Of a stretch of 64,000 nucleotides of DNA, positions 1-8,658 are shown in pieces. The DNA is from Calothrix sp. NIES-4105 (GTDB lineage Bacteria > Cyanobacteriota > Cyanobacteriia > Cyanobacteriales > Nostocaceae): NCBI RefSeq assembly GCF_002368415.1, contig NZ_AP018290.1, positions 124,001 to 188,000 of the forward strand, written 5' to 3'. The first letter of the stretch is position 1, and the number at the start of each line of letters is the position of its first letter. Position numbers and translations under genes: made by a program. The notes below the pieces were generated by a model, which was not told the DNA's origin, ran no database searches, and was given only the letters and a program-made list of their open reading frames with translations.

Positions 1-773
1 CAAAGATATTAGCAACAGCAAGTGCAGATAAAAGCGTTAAATTATGGAATATTAAAACTAAGCAATTAATCCAAACTCTATCTGGACACAGTGATAGAGT
101 TACATCGGTAGCGTTTACCCCTGATAATAATATCATCGCCACAGCAGGCGCCGATAAAACGGTAAAACTATGGCGTGTCAAAGACGGAAAATTACTCAAT
201 ACGCTTACAGGACACTCTGACGAAGTAACTAGCGTTGCAATCAGTACCAATGGACTAATAGCATCAGGTAGTAATGATAATAAAATAAAAATATGGCGCC
301 AAGATGGTAATTTAATAAAAACACTACCAGGACATGGAAGTGCAGTATCATCATTAGCGTTCACACCTGACGGTCAAATTCTTGCTTCTGCCAGTTGGGA
401 TAATACGATTAAACTTTGGCATAGCAACGGTGAATTTATCACTACTTTAACTGGACATAATGATGGGGTAACAAGTTTAAGCTTTACCCGTGATAATCAA
501 ATTCTCGCATCTGGTAGTGCAGATAATACCATCAAACTCTGGAATCTTGGTGATAATACCTTAATCAAAACACTTTCAGGATATCTAAGTCAAATTAACA
601 GCATCAGCTTTAGCCCAAATAATAAAGCATTAATAACAGGGGGTGATACTGGAGTCACGCTGTGGAACTTAGATATAGATAACTTAATAGAACAAAGCTG
701 CGCGCGTGTACATGATTATCTACGTAATAACCGCGATATAAGCTCCACAGACAAAAAAATATGTCAACAATAA
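1..773 (+). CDS. WD40 repeat protein, C-terminal part (5' end outside window)
   Basis: The frame starting at base 3 is open from the window edge to TAA at 771-773. It encodes about six WD40 blades, recognised by repeated 'VKLW' or 'IKLW' strand ends (VKLWNI, VKLWRV, IKIWRQ, IKLWHS, IKLWNL, VTLWNL) and GH dipeptides at blade starts. The tail (SCARVHDYLRNN, then a late Cys) matches in style the tail of the AAA-WD40 protein encoded at 12104-15628, so this is probably a paralogue with a missing N-terminal ATPase or effector domain. WD40 propellers are protein-interaction scaffolds. In cyanobacteria such proteins often carry STAND or AAA NTPase modules. The N-terminal half cannot be seen, so its function is unassigned. 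Confidence 0.85.
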   Translation, partial: KILATASADKSVKLWNIKTKQLIQTLSGHSDRVTSVAFTPDNNIIATAGADKTVKLWRVKDGKLLNTLTGHSDEVTSVAISTNGLIASGSNDNKIKIWRQDGNLIKTLPGHGSAVSSLAFTPDGQILASASWDNTIKLWHSNGEFITTLTGHNDGVTSLSFTRDNQILASGSADNTIKLWNLGDNTLIKTLSGYLSQINSISFSPNNKALITGGDTGVTLWNLDIDNLIEQSCARVHDYLRNNRDISSTDKKICQQ

Positions 774-1171
774 CCTATCATGCAAGTTAACAAATGTCAC
801 CCATTTTCCAACTGGATAGTTATTTTAGCCACATTACCTAGAAGCAATTAAGCAGTATGCATAATTTCTCCGAAAATCTGCGTGGAGATGCGATGTGTTA
901 ATGATTAACCAAATTTCATAGAAAATTTCATAGAAACTTTAAACTTTTATATCGCCTTCATAAAAAATCATTGTTACAATTGAACCCAGGTAATGCGTAA
1001 TTATTCTGACCGAAATATTACTTACGCATTGATTATCATTTTAATTAGGGCAAGCTTCATATTACCTATATACAATCTGAGGTCGCATCGCCGCAAGATC
1101 CCTAACTTATTACTAAAGTTGGGCATTTAATGCTGCATTTCTGACACAACAAATTTACTGAGAGATAATTT
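774..1171. other. Intergenic stretch with one inverted repeat
   Basis: No credible gene. A 9-bp perfect inverted repeat, AATGCGTAA (992-1000) and TTACGCATT (1022-1030), has a 21-nt spacer. The outer sequence resembles the 'cttacgcattg' ends found near the IS remnant at 34.6 kb, so it may be a relic of a mobile-element end or a hairpin in the RTX gene leader. The remainder should hold the promoter of the RTX gene; I cannot define -10 and -35 boxes with confidence. Confidence 0.45.
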
Positions 1172-3997
1172 ATGGCTAATATTACTGGTACTGCTGGAAA
1201 TGACAACCTTTATGGAACGACTCTATCAGACACCATTCGAGGGCTAGATGGAAACGACAACATTTATGCTGGCGCCGGAAATGATACAGTTGACGGTGGT
1301 AATGGTAATGATTATATTCGTGGCGACCAGGGTAACGATACTCTAAATGGTGGCGCAGGAAATGACGTTATTTATGGTGAAGAGGGCAATGATACCATCA
1401 ATGCTGGGGATGGTAACGACAATATTTACGACAATAGTGGTGTAAATATTATTGATGGTGGTGTTGGTGAAGACTACCTTAGTTTAGATATTAGTGCTAG
1501 TGGAGCCAACATAAATCTCAGCTACAACACTTCAACTGCCACATATCAAGGTAGTGATGGTACCAGGTTTAGAAATATTGAAAAGTTAAACTTCACTACT
1601 GGCAGTGGCAATGACAATATTAATCTTACTGGCGCCAATTTGACCGATATTCAAGTTTCAACTGGTTTTGGTAATGATACTGTTACTACGGGTGCTGCGA
1701 ATGATGACATCTATACTGGTGCAGGAAACGACACTATTAATAGTGGCGCCGGTAATGACGACATTTATGCTGGTACTGGCGATGATATCGTTAATGCTGG
1801 TGATGGTAATGATTATATTCGTGGCGACCAGGGTAACGATAACATCAATGCTGGTGCAGGAAATGACGTTATTTATGGTGAAGAGGGTAATGATACCATC
1901 AATGCTGGGGATGGTAATGATAGTATTTACGACAATAACGGCATAAATGTGATTGATGGTGGTGTTGGTGAAGATTACCTGAGTTTAAATATTAGTGATA
2001 GTGGAGTAGGAGTCAATCTTAGCTACAACGCTTCGACTGGTACATACGAAGGTAGTGATGGTACCAAGTTTAGAAATATTGAAAGGCTAAACTTTATTAC
2101 TGGCAGTGGCGATGACAATATTAACTTGACTGGCGCCAATTTGACTGATATTCAAGTTTCAACTGGCTTGGGCAATGATACCGTTACCACGGGTGCTGCG
2201 AATGATGACATCTATACTGGTGCAGGAAACGACACTATTAATAGTGGTGCCGGTAATAATGACATTTATGCTGGAACTGGCGATGATATCGTTAACGCTG
2301 GCGATGGCAATGATTATATTCGTGGCGACCAGGGTAACGATAACATCAATGCTGGTGCAGGAAATGACGTTATTTATGGTGAAGAGGGTAATGATACCAT
2401 CAATGCTGGGGATGGTAATGACAATATTTACGACAATAACGGCATAAATGTGATTGATGGTGGTGTTGGTGAAGACTACCTGAGTTTAAATATTAGTGAT
2501 AGTGGAGTAGGAGTTAATCTCAGCTACAACACTTCAACTGGTACATACCAAGGTAGTGATGGTACCAGGTTTAGAAATATTGAAAGGCTAAACTTTATTA
2601 CTGGCAGTGGCGATGACAATATTAACTTGACTGGCACCAATTTTATCGATATTCAGGTTTCAACTGGTTTTGGCAATGATACCGTTACCACGGGTGCTGC
2701 GAATGATGACATTTACACTGGTGCAGGAAACGACACCATTAATAGTGGCGCTGGTAATGATGACATTTATGCTGGAACTGGTAACGATACAGTTAATGCT
2801 GGTGATGGTAATGATTATGTTCGTGGCGACCAGGGTAACGATACCATCAATGGTGGCGCCGGGAATGACGTTATTTATGGTGAGGAAGGTAATGACACCA
2901 TTAATGCTGGGGATGGTAATGATAGTATTTACGACAATAACGGCATAAATGTGATTGATGGTGGTGTTGGCGAAGACTACCTCAGTTTAAATATTAGTGG
3001 CAGTGGAGTAGGAATCAATCTCAGCTACAACGCTTCGACTGGCACATACCAAGGTAGTGATGGAACCAGGTTTAGGAATATTGAAAATTTAAACTTCACT
3101 ACTGGCAGTGGCAATGACAATATCAACCTAACTGGGGGTAATTTAACTCAAATTCAAGTTTCAACTGGTTTTGGTAATGACACCGTTACTACGGGTGCTG
3201 CGAATGATGACATCTACACTGGTGCAGGAAGCGACACGATTAATAGTGGCGCTGGTAATGATGACATTTATGCTGGCACTGGCAACGATACAGTTAATGC
3301 TGGCGATGGCAATGACTATATTATTGGCGACCAAGGTAACGATACTCTGAATGGTGGTGCTGGCAATGACACTATGTATGGTGGTGCTGATAATGATATT
3401 TATTTTGTTGACACCAGCAATGATTTCATTAGAGAAAACGCAAACGAGGGTACCGACACTGTAAATTCGAGCATTAGCTGGGTTTTGGGTAATAATTTTG
3501 AAAATCTTACTCTGACTGGTACAGGTGCAATTAACGGTACTGGTAACGACTTGAATAACATCATTACTGGCAACGCTGCTAATAATACCTTGTCTGGTGG
3601 AGCTGGTAATGACAGATTGATTGGTTTAGCTGGTAATGATACTCTCGTCGGTGGAGATGGCAACGATATCCTAATTGGTGGAGTGGGTAACGACACTCTT
3701 AACGGTGGTAACGGTTCAGACCGATTTGTATTTAATGCCATGAACGAAGGAGTTGATACAATTATTGGCTTCACCGTTGGTCAAGATAAGATTGTGTTGA
3801 CCAGTTTGCTTGATAGCATTAGCTATGCAGGCAGTAATCCCATTGCAGATGGCTATCTGAAGGTAGTGCAATTAGGTAGCAATACTGCAATGCAGATTGA
3901 TATTGATGGTTTGGGTAATTCTGCTGGGTTTAAAACTTTGGCAACTTTAAGTAATATCAATGCTAACACCATTACTATCAACGATTTTATTGTCTAG
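1172..3997 (+). CDS. RTX (calcium-binding nonapeptide repeat) exoprotein
   Basis: The 941-residue protein is almost entirely glycine/aspartate nonapeptide repeats of the GGxGxDxIx type (for example GGAGNDVIYG, GTGNDTVNAG). These fold as calcium-binding beta-rolls outside the cell. There is no N-terminal signal peptide; the C-terminal 200 residues (DNDIYFVDTSNDFIRENAN through INDFIV) look like the non-cleaved type I secretion signal region, so export by an ABC/MFP/OMP type I system is expected. No such transporter lies in this window. Four exact-length 501-bp (167-residue) units are tandemly repeated (separate entry); each unit has a nonapeptide block and a non-RTX insert containing 'EDYLSL' and 'RNIE.LNF'. 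ATG 1172 is preceded by GAGAGATAA. The stop codon TAG at 3995-3997 lies inside the left end of a MITE, so the native C-terminus may have been altered. No enzymatic domain was seen; a surface or sheath protein is plausible. Confidence 0.9.
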   Translation: MANITGTAGNDNLYGTTLSDTIRGLDGNDNIYAGAGNDTVDGGNGNDYIRGDQGNDTLNGGAGNDVIYGEEGNDTINAGDGNDNIYDNSGVNIIDGGVGEDYLSLDISASGANINLSYNTSTATYQGSDGTRFRNIEKLNFTTGSGNDNINLTGANLTDIQVSTGFGNDTVTTGAANDDIYTGAGNDTINSGAGNDDIYAGTGDDIVNAGDGNDYIRGDQGNDNINAGAGNDVIYGEEGNDTINAGDGNDSIYDNNGINVIDGGVGEDYLSLNISDSGVGVNLSYNASTGTYEGSDGTKFRNIERLNFITGSGDDNINLTGANLTDIQVSTGLGNDTVTTGAANDDIYTGAGNDTINSGAGNNDIYAGTGDDIVNAGDGNDYIRGDQGNDNINAGAGNDVIYGEEGNDTINAGDGNDNIYDNNGINVIDGGVGEDYLSLNISDSGVGVNLSYNTSTGTYQGSDGTRFRNIERLNFITGSGDDNINLTGTNFIDIQVSTGFGNDTVTTGAANDDIYTGAGNDTINSGAGNDDIYAGTGNDTVNAGDGNDYVRGDQGNDTINGGAGNDVIYGEEGNDTINAGDGNDSIYDNNGINVIDGGVGEDYLSLNISGSGVGINLSYNASTGTYQGSDGTRFRNIENLNFTTGSGNDNINLTGGNLTQIQVSTGFGNDTVTTGAANDDIYTGAGSDTINSGAGNDDIYAGTGNDTVNAGDGNDYIIGDQGNDTLNGGAGNDTMYGGADNDIYFVDTSNDFIRENANEGTDTVNSSISWVLGNNFENLTLTGTGAINGTGNDLNNIITGNAANNTLSGGAGNDRLIGLAGNDTLVGGDGNDILIGGVGNDTLNGGNGSDRFVFNAMNEGVDTIIGFTVGQDKIVLTSLLDSISYAGSNPIADGYLKVVQLGSNTAMQIDIDGLGNSAGFKTLATLSNINANTITINDFIV
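1311..3314 (+). repeat. Four tandem 501-bp units inside the RTX gene
   Basis: The marker 'attatattcg tggcgaccag' recurs at 1311, 1812, 2313, 2814 (one base changed) and, degenerate, at 3315. That is exactly 501 bp each time, so every unit keeps the reading frame (167 codons). Other markers such as 'gggtgctgcgaatgatgaca' keep the same period. Units differ by scattered substitutions but not by length, which indicates amplification by unequal crossing-over or slippage under frame selection. Confidence 0.92.
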
Positions 3998-4116
3998 TGG
4001 TCTGTGTCAATAGTTTTGGGGAGTTCGTAGTTGGGCTTTAGCCCTCTAAATTAAGATTTTTGACGCTCCGGAATCGCTACTACGTACCTACCAAATTTTC
4101 TGACACGGACTACTAG
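3994..4116. mobile_element. MITE, family CTAGTRGTCYGTGTCA (copy 1)
   Basis: A 123-bp non-coding element. Its left end CTAGTGGTCTGTGTCA and the reverse complement of its right end, CTAGTAGTCCGTGTCA, are imperfect terminal inverted repeats that extend over about 39 bp with roughly three-quarters identity. The same family occurs at 52207-52328, and a relative at 52325-52443. The left terminus supplies the TAG stop codon of the RTX gene. It has no coding capacity, so any mobilisation would have been in trans. Confidence 0.8.
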
Positions 4117-4230
4117 CATATTGAAGTAGGTGGGCTTATAGCCTGCCTCAAAATTAATAAGCCAAAACATCTTCATCAAGGGTAGTTGTGACTTTCTTAG
4201 CCAAAGCTATTTCTATTTATTCTTACTTTT

Positions 4231-4270
4231 TTGCCTTAATTTTTTATTGTATGATAAACAATTAAGGCAA
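4231..4270. terminator. Inverted repeat between convergent genes
   Basis: TTGCCTTAAT (4231-4240) pairs perfectly with ATTAAGGCAA (4261-4270), and one more T-A pair gives an 11-bp stem with an 18-nt loop. It sits between the ends of the convergent RTX gene and the beta-barrel gene, the normal place for a bidirectional terminator. Neither side has a clean T-tract, so termination is inferred. Confidence 0.5.
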
Positions 4271-4353
4271 CTACCTCTTGTACAAATTGCCTTTTAGACT
4301 ACACAAAGGCGCCTGTTTATGTGATTAATATGATTAGTGAGTGATATTACGCC

Positions 4354-5418
4354 TTAAAATAAAGGCACGTTTAAGCCAAGGTTTATACCTACAGAGAGGT
4401 TATTTAAGTCTATTGAACTGGCTGAGGACGAACCGAATAGATAGGATGCTGAACTGCCGATGAATAAGTCTTGGTTAATGTTATATATTAAGTCTAACCC
4501 TATTTGGTGTTGGGTATCGAATCTATCTTGCTGAGTGTAGTTTTTGAATGTTAATCGATAATCAATTGCTCCTTGTAATTGGGGAGTGATATCATAACGT
4601 AAACGGGCGCCTAATGAGTTTGCTATACGATTTTGGTCTTTTGGTTCGGCGAAGCTGGCGCGTAAGTCGTAAAATGAATCAAGTCTTAGTTGTGAAGCTA
4701 GTTGGTCTTGTCTTCCAATTGTGAGACGAACTGAGTCATCAAGCAAAATTCGTGAACCATCATTATTATATAGTCGGTCTTGTACCCAACCTATTTGACC
4801 ATACATTCCCGGCGCCAATCTTTGTTGTACTCCAGCGTTAAAACTAAGATACTTATAATTAAATTCGTCTTTTGTAGCAAAATTTGTCAATCCTCCTGTT
4901 ACTGATGTAACTAAGCGAGTATTTTCGCCAAGTTTAGGTGTGGCAAGCAATGTTGCACTGTTTGTAAATACTGTGTCGCTACGTTGGAGAAAGTCAACGG
5001 CGGTAATATTAGAACTAGTAAATGCTCCAGAGCGTAATAATAATTGTACATCGGGCTGGCGCCTTTGCGGTGGTTGGTTAATTGACCTGGGTTTGATAAT
5101 ACGAATTTCACCCACTTCATCTTCTACTTCTTTTGGGTCTAAAGATTGATTAGAAGGGTCAGTTAATTCTCCTGATGATGCTTGAGCTAGTTCGACTTGA
5201 TTATTGATCGACGAAAACTCTACATAATTAGTTGAACTAAATATAGCTTCTTTTTTCTCCATTATCTCTGGAGTTGCAATTATTGTTATTGACTCTGGAA
5301 CTGTAAAATTCTCGCTTGTGTTTAGTGCAGGAGTAACTGCAATAGCTTGATGTGCATCCCACACAGTTAAGGCAGCTAAGGAACAAAGAGTAACCGAATA
5401 AATTCGCATAGTCCACAC
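4354..5418 (-). CDS. Exported beta-barrel-like protein (probable outer membrane)
   Basis: 354 residues. A signal peptide is visible (VTLCSLAALTVWDAHQAIA). A low-complexity region (to about residue 115) is followed by a C-terminal part of alternating polar/hydrophobic strands ending in '...LGLNVPLF'. A terminal phenylalanine after a beta-strand is the usual recognition signal for the BAM machinery, so an outer-membrane barrel of roughly 12 strands is likely. The second in-frame Met (MRIYSV) is the more likely start. It lies 45 bp downstream of the FecR-like gene on the same strand, so the two are probably cotranscribed; the pairing suggests the FecR-like protein is a periplasmic partner. I do not recognise a specific family or substrate. 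Confidence 0.7.
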   Translation of the reverse strand: MWTMRIYSVTLCSLAALTVWDAHQAIAVTPALNTSENFTVPESITIIATPEIMEKKEAIFSSTNYVEFSSINNQVELAQASSGELTDPSNQSLDPKEVEDEVGEIRIIKPRSINQPPQRRQPDVQLLLRSGAFTSSNITAVDFLQRSDTVFTNSATLLATPKLGENTRLVTSVTGGLTNFATKDEFNYKYLSFNAGVQQRLAPGMYGQIGWVQDRLYNNDGSRILLDDSVRLTIGRQDQLASQLRLDSFYDLRASFAEPKDQNRIANSLGARLRYDITPQLQGAIDYRLTFKNYTQQDRFDTQHQIGLDLIYNINQDLFIGSSASYLFGSSSASSIDLNNLSVGINLGLNVPLF

Positions 5419-5463
5419 CTAAATGCTAATAAATATATAAGTATTCCAAAATAGTTCTTGCGG

Positions 5464-6495
5464 TTATTGAGGTTGTGGTTCTGGTTGCCGTTGCTGAGGT
5501 TGTTCTAAAGGTTCCGGTTGCCGTTGTGGTACTTCTATTTGCCTTTCTGGAACCACTACATCACGTCTATCTTCAAAGGTGCTAATTGCATCATCATTTG
5601 TATTTATGCAGTTAGTTGATAAAGTGCTGGCGCCACTTCGTCCATTCAAACTACATAATCCTTCAACCCAACGTTGCTGTGTTTGCAATGCAGCTAGTGT
5701 ATCTTTTCTAACTAATCTAAAAATTTCTTGAACTTGGGAAGATTCTTGTAATAGTAATTTTTCTTGTCCTGGTCCTAAACCTGCTGCTAGCTTGCTGGTT
5801 GCATAGAAACGATTTAAATCAAATGTTTTGACTTCACCTAATACACCATTTCTGATATCAACTGTTTCTCCACCCTTTAAGATTCGGGATTGAGTACCTG
5901 TTATGTCGTAAACTTGAATCGGAGCGGCGCCTAAATTGGAAACAATAGCAATTTTTTTAACACTGTCATAAGTCGCTGCAAATGCACCACTTTCTTTTTT
6001 TGAGTATAAAGTAGGTGTACCTTCCGGTGTTGGTAATGACGCAATCGCACTTTCTACCTTTCCACTACCTGGCAATTCAACTGTTGTCCCTGCACTACCT
6101 GGTGGAGTGACTGCAACAACTGTACCATTCTGCAATTCAAAAACTGTTTCTGCAACAACTTGACCGTTTTTGAGTTGAATACGTCGTAAACCTGGTTTAA
6201 ATCTAAATGTCGCGCTCGAACCAACACGCAAAAAAGAACCTTCATTAAATAATAGTTCCGCGCGTGAACGTGCTAGAGTTTGCAGAGCATCTAAAGGTTG
6301 CATTACGTCAGCTTGCCTTGCTGGACGCGGATTTTGATTTGCTAGCAGTAACTGCACAGCATTTAATAGTTTGTATACAGATGCGCGCGTTAACTCTGGG
6401 TTTTGCTGTGCTTGCGCTGGTATTAACCAGGATACAACTAGAGCAATCGTAAAAAGCCACTTTTGGGTTATTAACCAAATTTCTTTTTTCATCAC
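5464..6495 (-). CDS. FecR-like exported protein with Pro/Gln-rich tail
   Basis: 343 residues with a signal peptide ending near VSWLIPAQAQ. Residues about 60-200 look like a FecR-type beta-sandwich region: 'RAELLFNEGSFLRVGSSATFRF' style strands, then 'GGETVDIRNG' at about 210. The last 35 residues are a low-complexity P/Q/E/R stretch (for example RQPEPLEQPQQRQPEP), typical of an envelope-spanning or interaction tail. Here FecR similarity does not imply iron signalling: no ECF sigma factor or TonB receptor is adjacent. Upstream gene of a two-gene operon with the beta-barrel gene. ATG at 6495 (or 6492) follows a GAGG-type site read on the minus strand. Confidence 0.7.
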   Translation of the reverse strand: MMKKEIWLITQKWLFTIALVVSWLIPAQAQQNPELTRASVYKLLNAVQLLLANQNPRPARQADVMQPLDALQTLARSRAELLFNEGSFLRVGSSATFRFKPGLRRIQLKNGQVVAETVFELQNGTVVAVTPPGSAGTTVELPGSGKVESAIASLPTPEGTPTLYSKKESGAFAATYDSVKKIAIVSNLGAAPIQVYDITGTQSRILKGGETVDIRNGVLGEVKTFDLNRFYATSKLAAGLGPGQEKLLLQESSQVQEIFRLVRKDTLAALQTQQRWVEGLCSLNGRSGASTLSTNCINTNDDAISTFEDRRDVVVPERQIEVPQRQPEPLEQPQQRQPEPQPQ

Positions 6496-6608
6496 TCCAC
6501 ACCTCGCTCCTATTAGATTTATTATTTCTTTTTATATAAGGGAAAACCCGGAAATAAATAGTTACCTGTTACAAAGGTGGTATTTACTGTATTCAAATGA
6601 AACCCGCT

Positions 6609-6637
6609 TTTCTAGCCAAAGAGGATTTGGCTAGAAA
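6609..6637. repeat. Perfect 12-bp inverted repeat
   Basis: TTTCTAGCCAAA (6609-6620), a 5-nt loop GAGGA, and TTTGGCTAGAAA (6626-6637). Eight bases later a second inverted repeat follows, TTTGGTAG (6645-6652) and CTACCAAA (6662-6669). Both lie upstream of the FecR operon; they may be protein-binding sites or a small mobile relic. Confidence 0.6.
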
Positions 6638-6840
6638 GTTGGGCTTTGGTAGGAACCCGTACTACCAAACTTAGAACGAGAACGTCTCCTATATATACGA
6701 TTCATACCATGACCTTATGCAAAAATTTTTATCTATCTTTAGACAGATGTTGGTAAAATTAGCTTGATTAACTAATTTATCCGGATATGTCATCAGTGAC
6801 TAAGGATACTTAGATGGTAGATGCACCCTGATTCAACTGA

Positions 6841-6871
6841 CCTCAATCGTTTTAACGGTTGGGGTTTTTTT
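6841..6871 (+). terminator. Rho-independent terminator (possible sRNA 1)
   Basis: CCTCAATCG (6841-6849) folds on CGGTTGGGG (6856-6864) using G-U pairs, with loop TTTTAA, followed by seven T residues. No protein gene ends upstream on this strand for hundreds of bases, so it probably terminates a short non-coding RNA. The 5' flank contains GCACCCTGATT, shared with the next terminator. Confidence 0.6.
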
Positions 6872-6947
6872 GTATCTCTAAATTTGTCCTGATACAGTTA
6901 ATTGCTTGACGAATACAAGATACATAAACGCACCCTAATTAACCTCC

Positions 6948-6983
6948 AGCCCCAGTTACTTGTTAGCTGGGGTTTTATTTTTT
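6948..6983 (+). terminator. Rho-independent terminator (possible sRNA 2)
   Basis: AGCCCCAGTT (6948-6957) pairs with AGCTGGGGTT (6965-6974), ten pairs including wobbles, followed by TTATTTTTT. It comes about 105 bases after a similar structure and is preceded by GCACCCTAATT, nearly the same as the flank of the first. Two tandem terminators with a shared leader motif suggest a tandem small-RNA cassette. Confidence 0.6.
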
Positions 6984-7270
6984 GTACGTGGCGCCGTGAA
7001 TATGAGCATAAATTGACCCGGATTGTGAATATTAGCTTGAGCCAAATTAAAACCATTGAATTTGAAATATTTTTTGTCTCTTATATGATGCGCTATTCAA
7101 AATAATAAGATTTCCAACTTTCCAAGTAGTCGAAAGTCTAAATTTTTATAATAATGCTATATACAACCAAATGATTTGTAAAAATTATATCCATATCAGA
7201 GGCGCGATTTAACCGTTGTCTCTACTGGAGCGCAATTTTATTATATATTAGTTTGGAGAAATATATCGTA

Positions 7271-7687
7271 ATGAATGATATTGGACTAACTCACATCGCA
7301 CTACCCGTGTCAAATATCGAGCAAAGTATTAACTTTTACTCTACTTATGCTCGCATGAAAGTTATTCATCGGCGTATTGATGTAGACGCAGGTGTTTCTG
7401 TAGCGTGGATTTGTGACAACACTCGTCCTTTTGTAATTGTTTTAATTCAAACAGAATCAGTACATCCCGTTCTTTCTCCGCTTGCTCATCTGGGGGTTGG
7501 ATGCGAAAGTCGTGAATATATGGATTTTCTTTGTGATCAGGCACGACAAGAAGGTTTACTACAGCAAGAACCAAAAGATTCTGGGTATCCAATTGGTTAT
7601 TGGGCTTTCTTGAAAGACCCAGATGGTCACACGCTTGAACTCTCTTATGGGCAAGAAATTGGACTGACTGTGGAAAATAATCCCTGA
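7271..7687 (+). CDS. VOC (glyoxalase/bleomycin-resistance fold) family protein
   Basis: About 138 residues from ATG 7271, preceded by GGAGAAA; the TTG at 7253 that lengthens the frame overlaps that ribosome-binding site. It has the paired beta-alpha-beta-beta-beta modules of the vicinal oxygen chelate fold: 'LTHIALPVSNIEQSINFYS' at the N-terminus and 'FLKDPDGHTLELSYG' near the C-terminus. Candidate metal ligands are the His in LTHIAL, a His in the middle strand (LAHLGVGC) and the Glu in HTLELS. The family includes glyoxalase I, dioxygenases and drug-binding proteins; the substrate cannot be told from sequence. Monocistronic, followed by a MITE. Confidence 0.85.
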   Translation: MNDIGLTHIALPVSNIEQSINFYSTYARMKVIHRRIDVDAGVSVAWICDNTRPFVIVLIQTESVHPVLSPLAHLGVGCESREYMDFLCDQARQEGLLQQEPKDSGYPIGYWAFLKDPDGHTLELSYGQEIGLTVENNP

Positions 7688-7693
7688 CATGAT

Positions 7694-7802
7694 ATATAGC
7701 GTTTCCTAATCAATTAGCGTACATATTAAATTGTCAAAATGCTTGTGCAATGGGCATCTCTGCCCGTTCTTGTGTACTTCATTTGAATGGAAACCGCTAT
7801 AT
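7694..7802. mobile_element. 109-bp MITE with terminal inverted repeats ATATAGCG(G)TTTCC
   Basis: The left end ATATAGCGTTTCC (7694-7706) and right end GGAAACCGCTATAT (7789-7802) are inverted copies differing by one inserted G. Inside is the repeat 'atgggcatctctgcccgttc', whose GGGCA/TGCCC core recurs at 8588, 43972 and 59522. There is no ORF. It looks like a non-autonomous insertion just downstream of the VOC gene. Confidence 0.7.
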
Positions 7803-7962
7803 TACCTATCGAATTATTGGCATGTACAGCGTGATTGTAAATAAATTAGTTCCAGCATACGAGAGCTTTAGTTATATTAAGTTAAAAAGTCTGTATTTTT
7901 AAATATAAATCGGCATAAACTCAGCAGACAAAAAATATGTCAGAATTTTGAGTAATAATTGA

Positions 7963-7999
7963 AAACCTGATAAGAACAGGTAATGCTCTTATCAGGTTT
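7963..7999 (-). terminator. Terminator of the Hlip gene
   Basis: AAACCTGATAAGA (7963-7975) and TCTTATCAGGTTT (7987-7999) form a perfect 13-bp stem with an 11-nt loop. On the minus strand the stem ends in GGTTTTC, giving a short T-run, and it lies 20 bases after the Hlip stop codon. Confidence 0.75.
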
Positions 8000-8019
8000 A
8001 AACTAAAACTTGTGAAAAT

Positions 8020-8205
8020 CTATAAAATTCCCCAGAAGTGTAAAAAGCCTTTACCAGAGAACAATTCAATTAAGACAGCAGCTAGAAAACCAATCTGAGC
8101 AAAGCGACCGTTCCAAATTTCAGCTTGTGGAGTAAAACCCCAAACCCAAGCATTACGGTCTTGAACTACTGGTGTATTTACGTTTGTGGTTGTAGTGTTT
8201 GGCAT
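8020..8205 (-). CDS. hli: High-light-inducible protein (Hlip, one-helix CAB-like)
   Basis: About 61 residues from the internal ATG (MPNTTTTN), which removes a non-homologous MYTLYLV extension. The single transmembrane helix carries the chlorophyll-binding signature ExxNxR ([24 protein letters not shown]), preceded by the conserved [10 protein letters not shown]. The family binds chlorophyll a and carotenoid in the thylakoid and protects photosystem II assembly intermediates and chlorophyll synthase under high light. This small gene fixes the organism as a cyanobacterium. Monocistronic, with its own terminator. Expression is normally stress- and light-induced; no specific operator was seen. 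Confidence 0.93.
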   Translation of the reverse strand: MPNTTTTNVNTPVVQDRNAWVWGFTPQAEIWNGRFAQIGFLAAVLIELFSGKGFLHFWGIL

Positions 8206-8658
8206 AACTAAGTATAATGTGTACAACTAATGTAAAGGTTTGTAATCTTCTATTAAGAACTGTAACAGATTTTTCCAAATAATGTGCGTATTTACAAATT
8301 TGGCATATTTGATATACTTATGTCGGCTATAGCTTTTTTGAGTATATACTGATAACTATTTTCAATAATTTGTGTTATTGACTTCTGTAACATCAGTTTT
8401 AAATTCTCAGAACCGCAAATACTACCTGAGTCCTTTACCTTCTACAAAGCCAATATAGGTTATTTGTACTCGCTTAATTAATGTTGTGAATTATGAACAT
8501 CATCGCATAGATGGCGGCTTGCCTGAATAGTTGTGATGGTTCATGTAACAACTCTTCAGCATCAAGAAATATTTTCATTTTATTAAGGAATGGGCATCAA
8601 AGCCCGTTCTTTAAAATGTTAAAAGTTTGATGCGTAAGGCAAACCCAAAGGACGTATA
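8206..8658. other. Intergenic region with one GGGC-type hairpin
   Basis: No gene seen. GAATGGGC (8588-8595), loop ATCAAA, GCCCGTTC (8602-8609) is a copy of the repeat also present inside the MITE at 7.7 kb. It lies just past the end of the desaturase gene on the minus strand and could act as its terminator. The rest is AT-rich and holds the Hlip promoter. Confidence 0.45.

Larger units (their letters stand above)
6496..7252. other. 757-bp intergenic region rich in hairpins
   Basis: No convincing protein gene. A 67-codon frame at 6902-7105 overlaps a clear terminator. The region holds two perfect inverted repeats near 6609-6669 and two strong terminator-like hairpins at 6841-6871 and 6948-6983 (separate entries). 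Promoters for the divergent FecR operon and VOC gene must lie here but are not resolvable by eye. Confidence 0.5.

Noticed and set aside
3400-3774. Minus-strand 124-codon frame opposite the RTX gene, with regular Pro/Ser/Leu text
   Set aside because: Its regularity is the complement of the nonapeptide repeats.
6902-7105. 67-codon frame upstream of the VOC gene
   Set aside because: It spans a strong Rho-independent terminator and shows no recognisable protein text.
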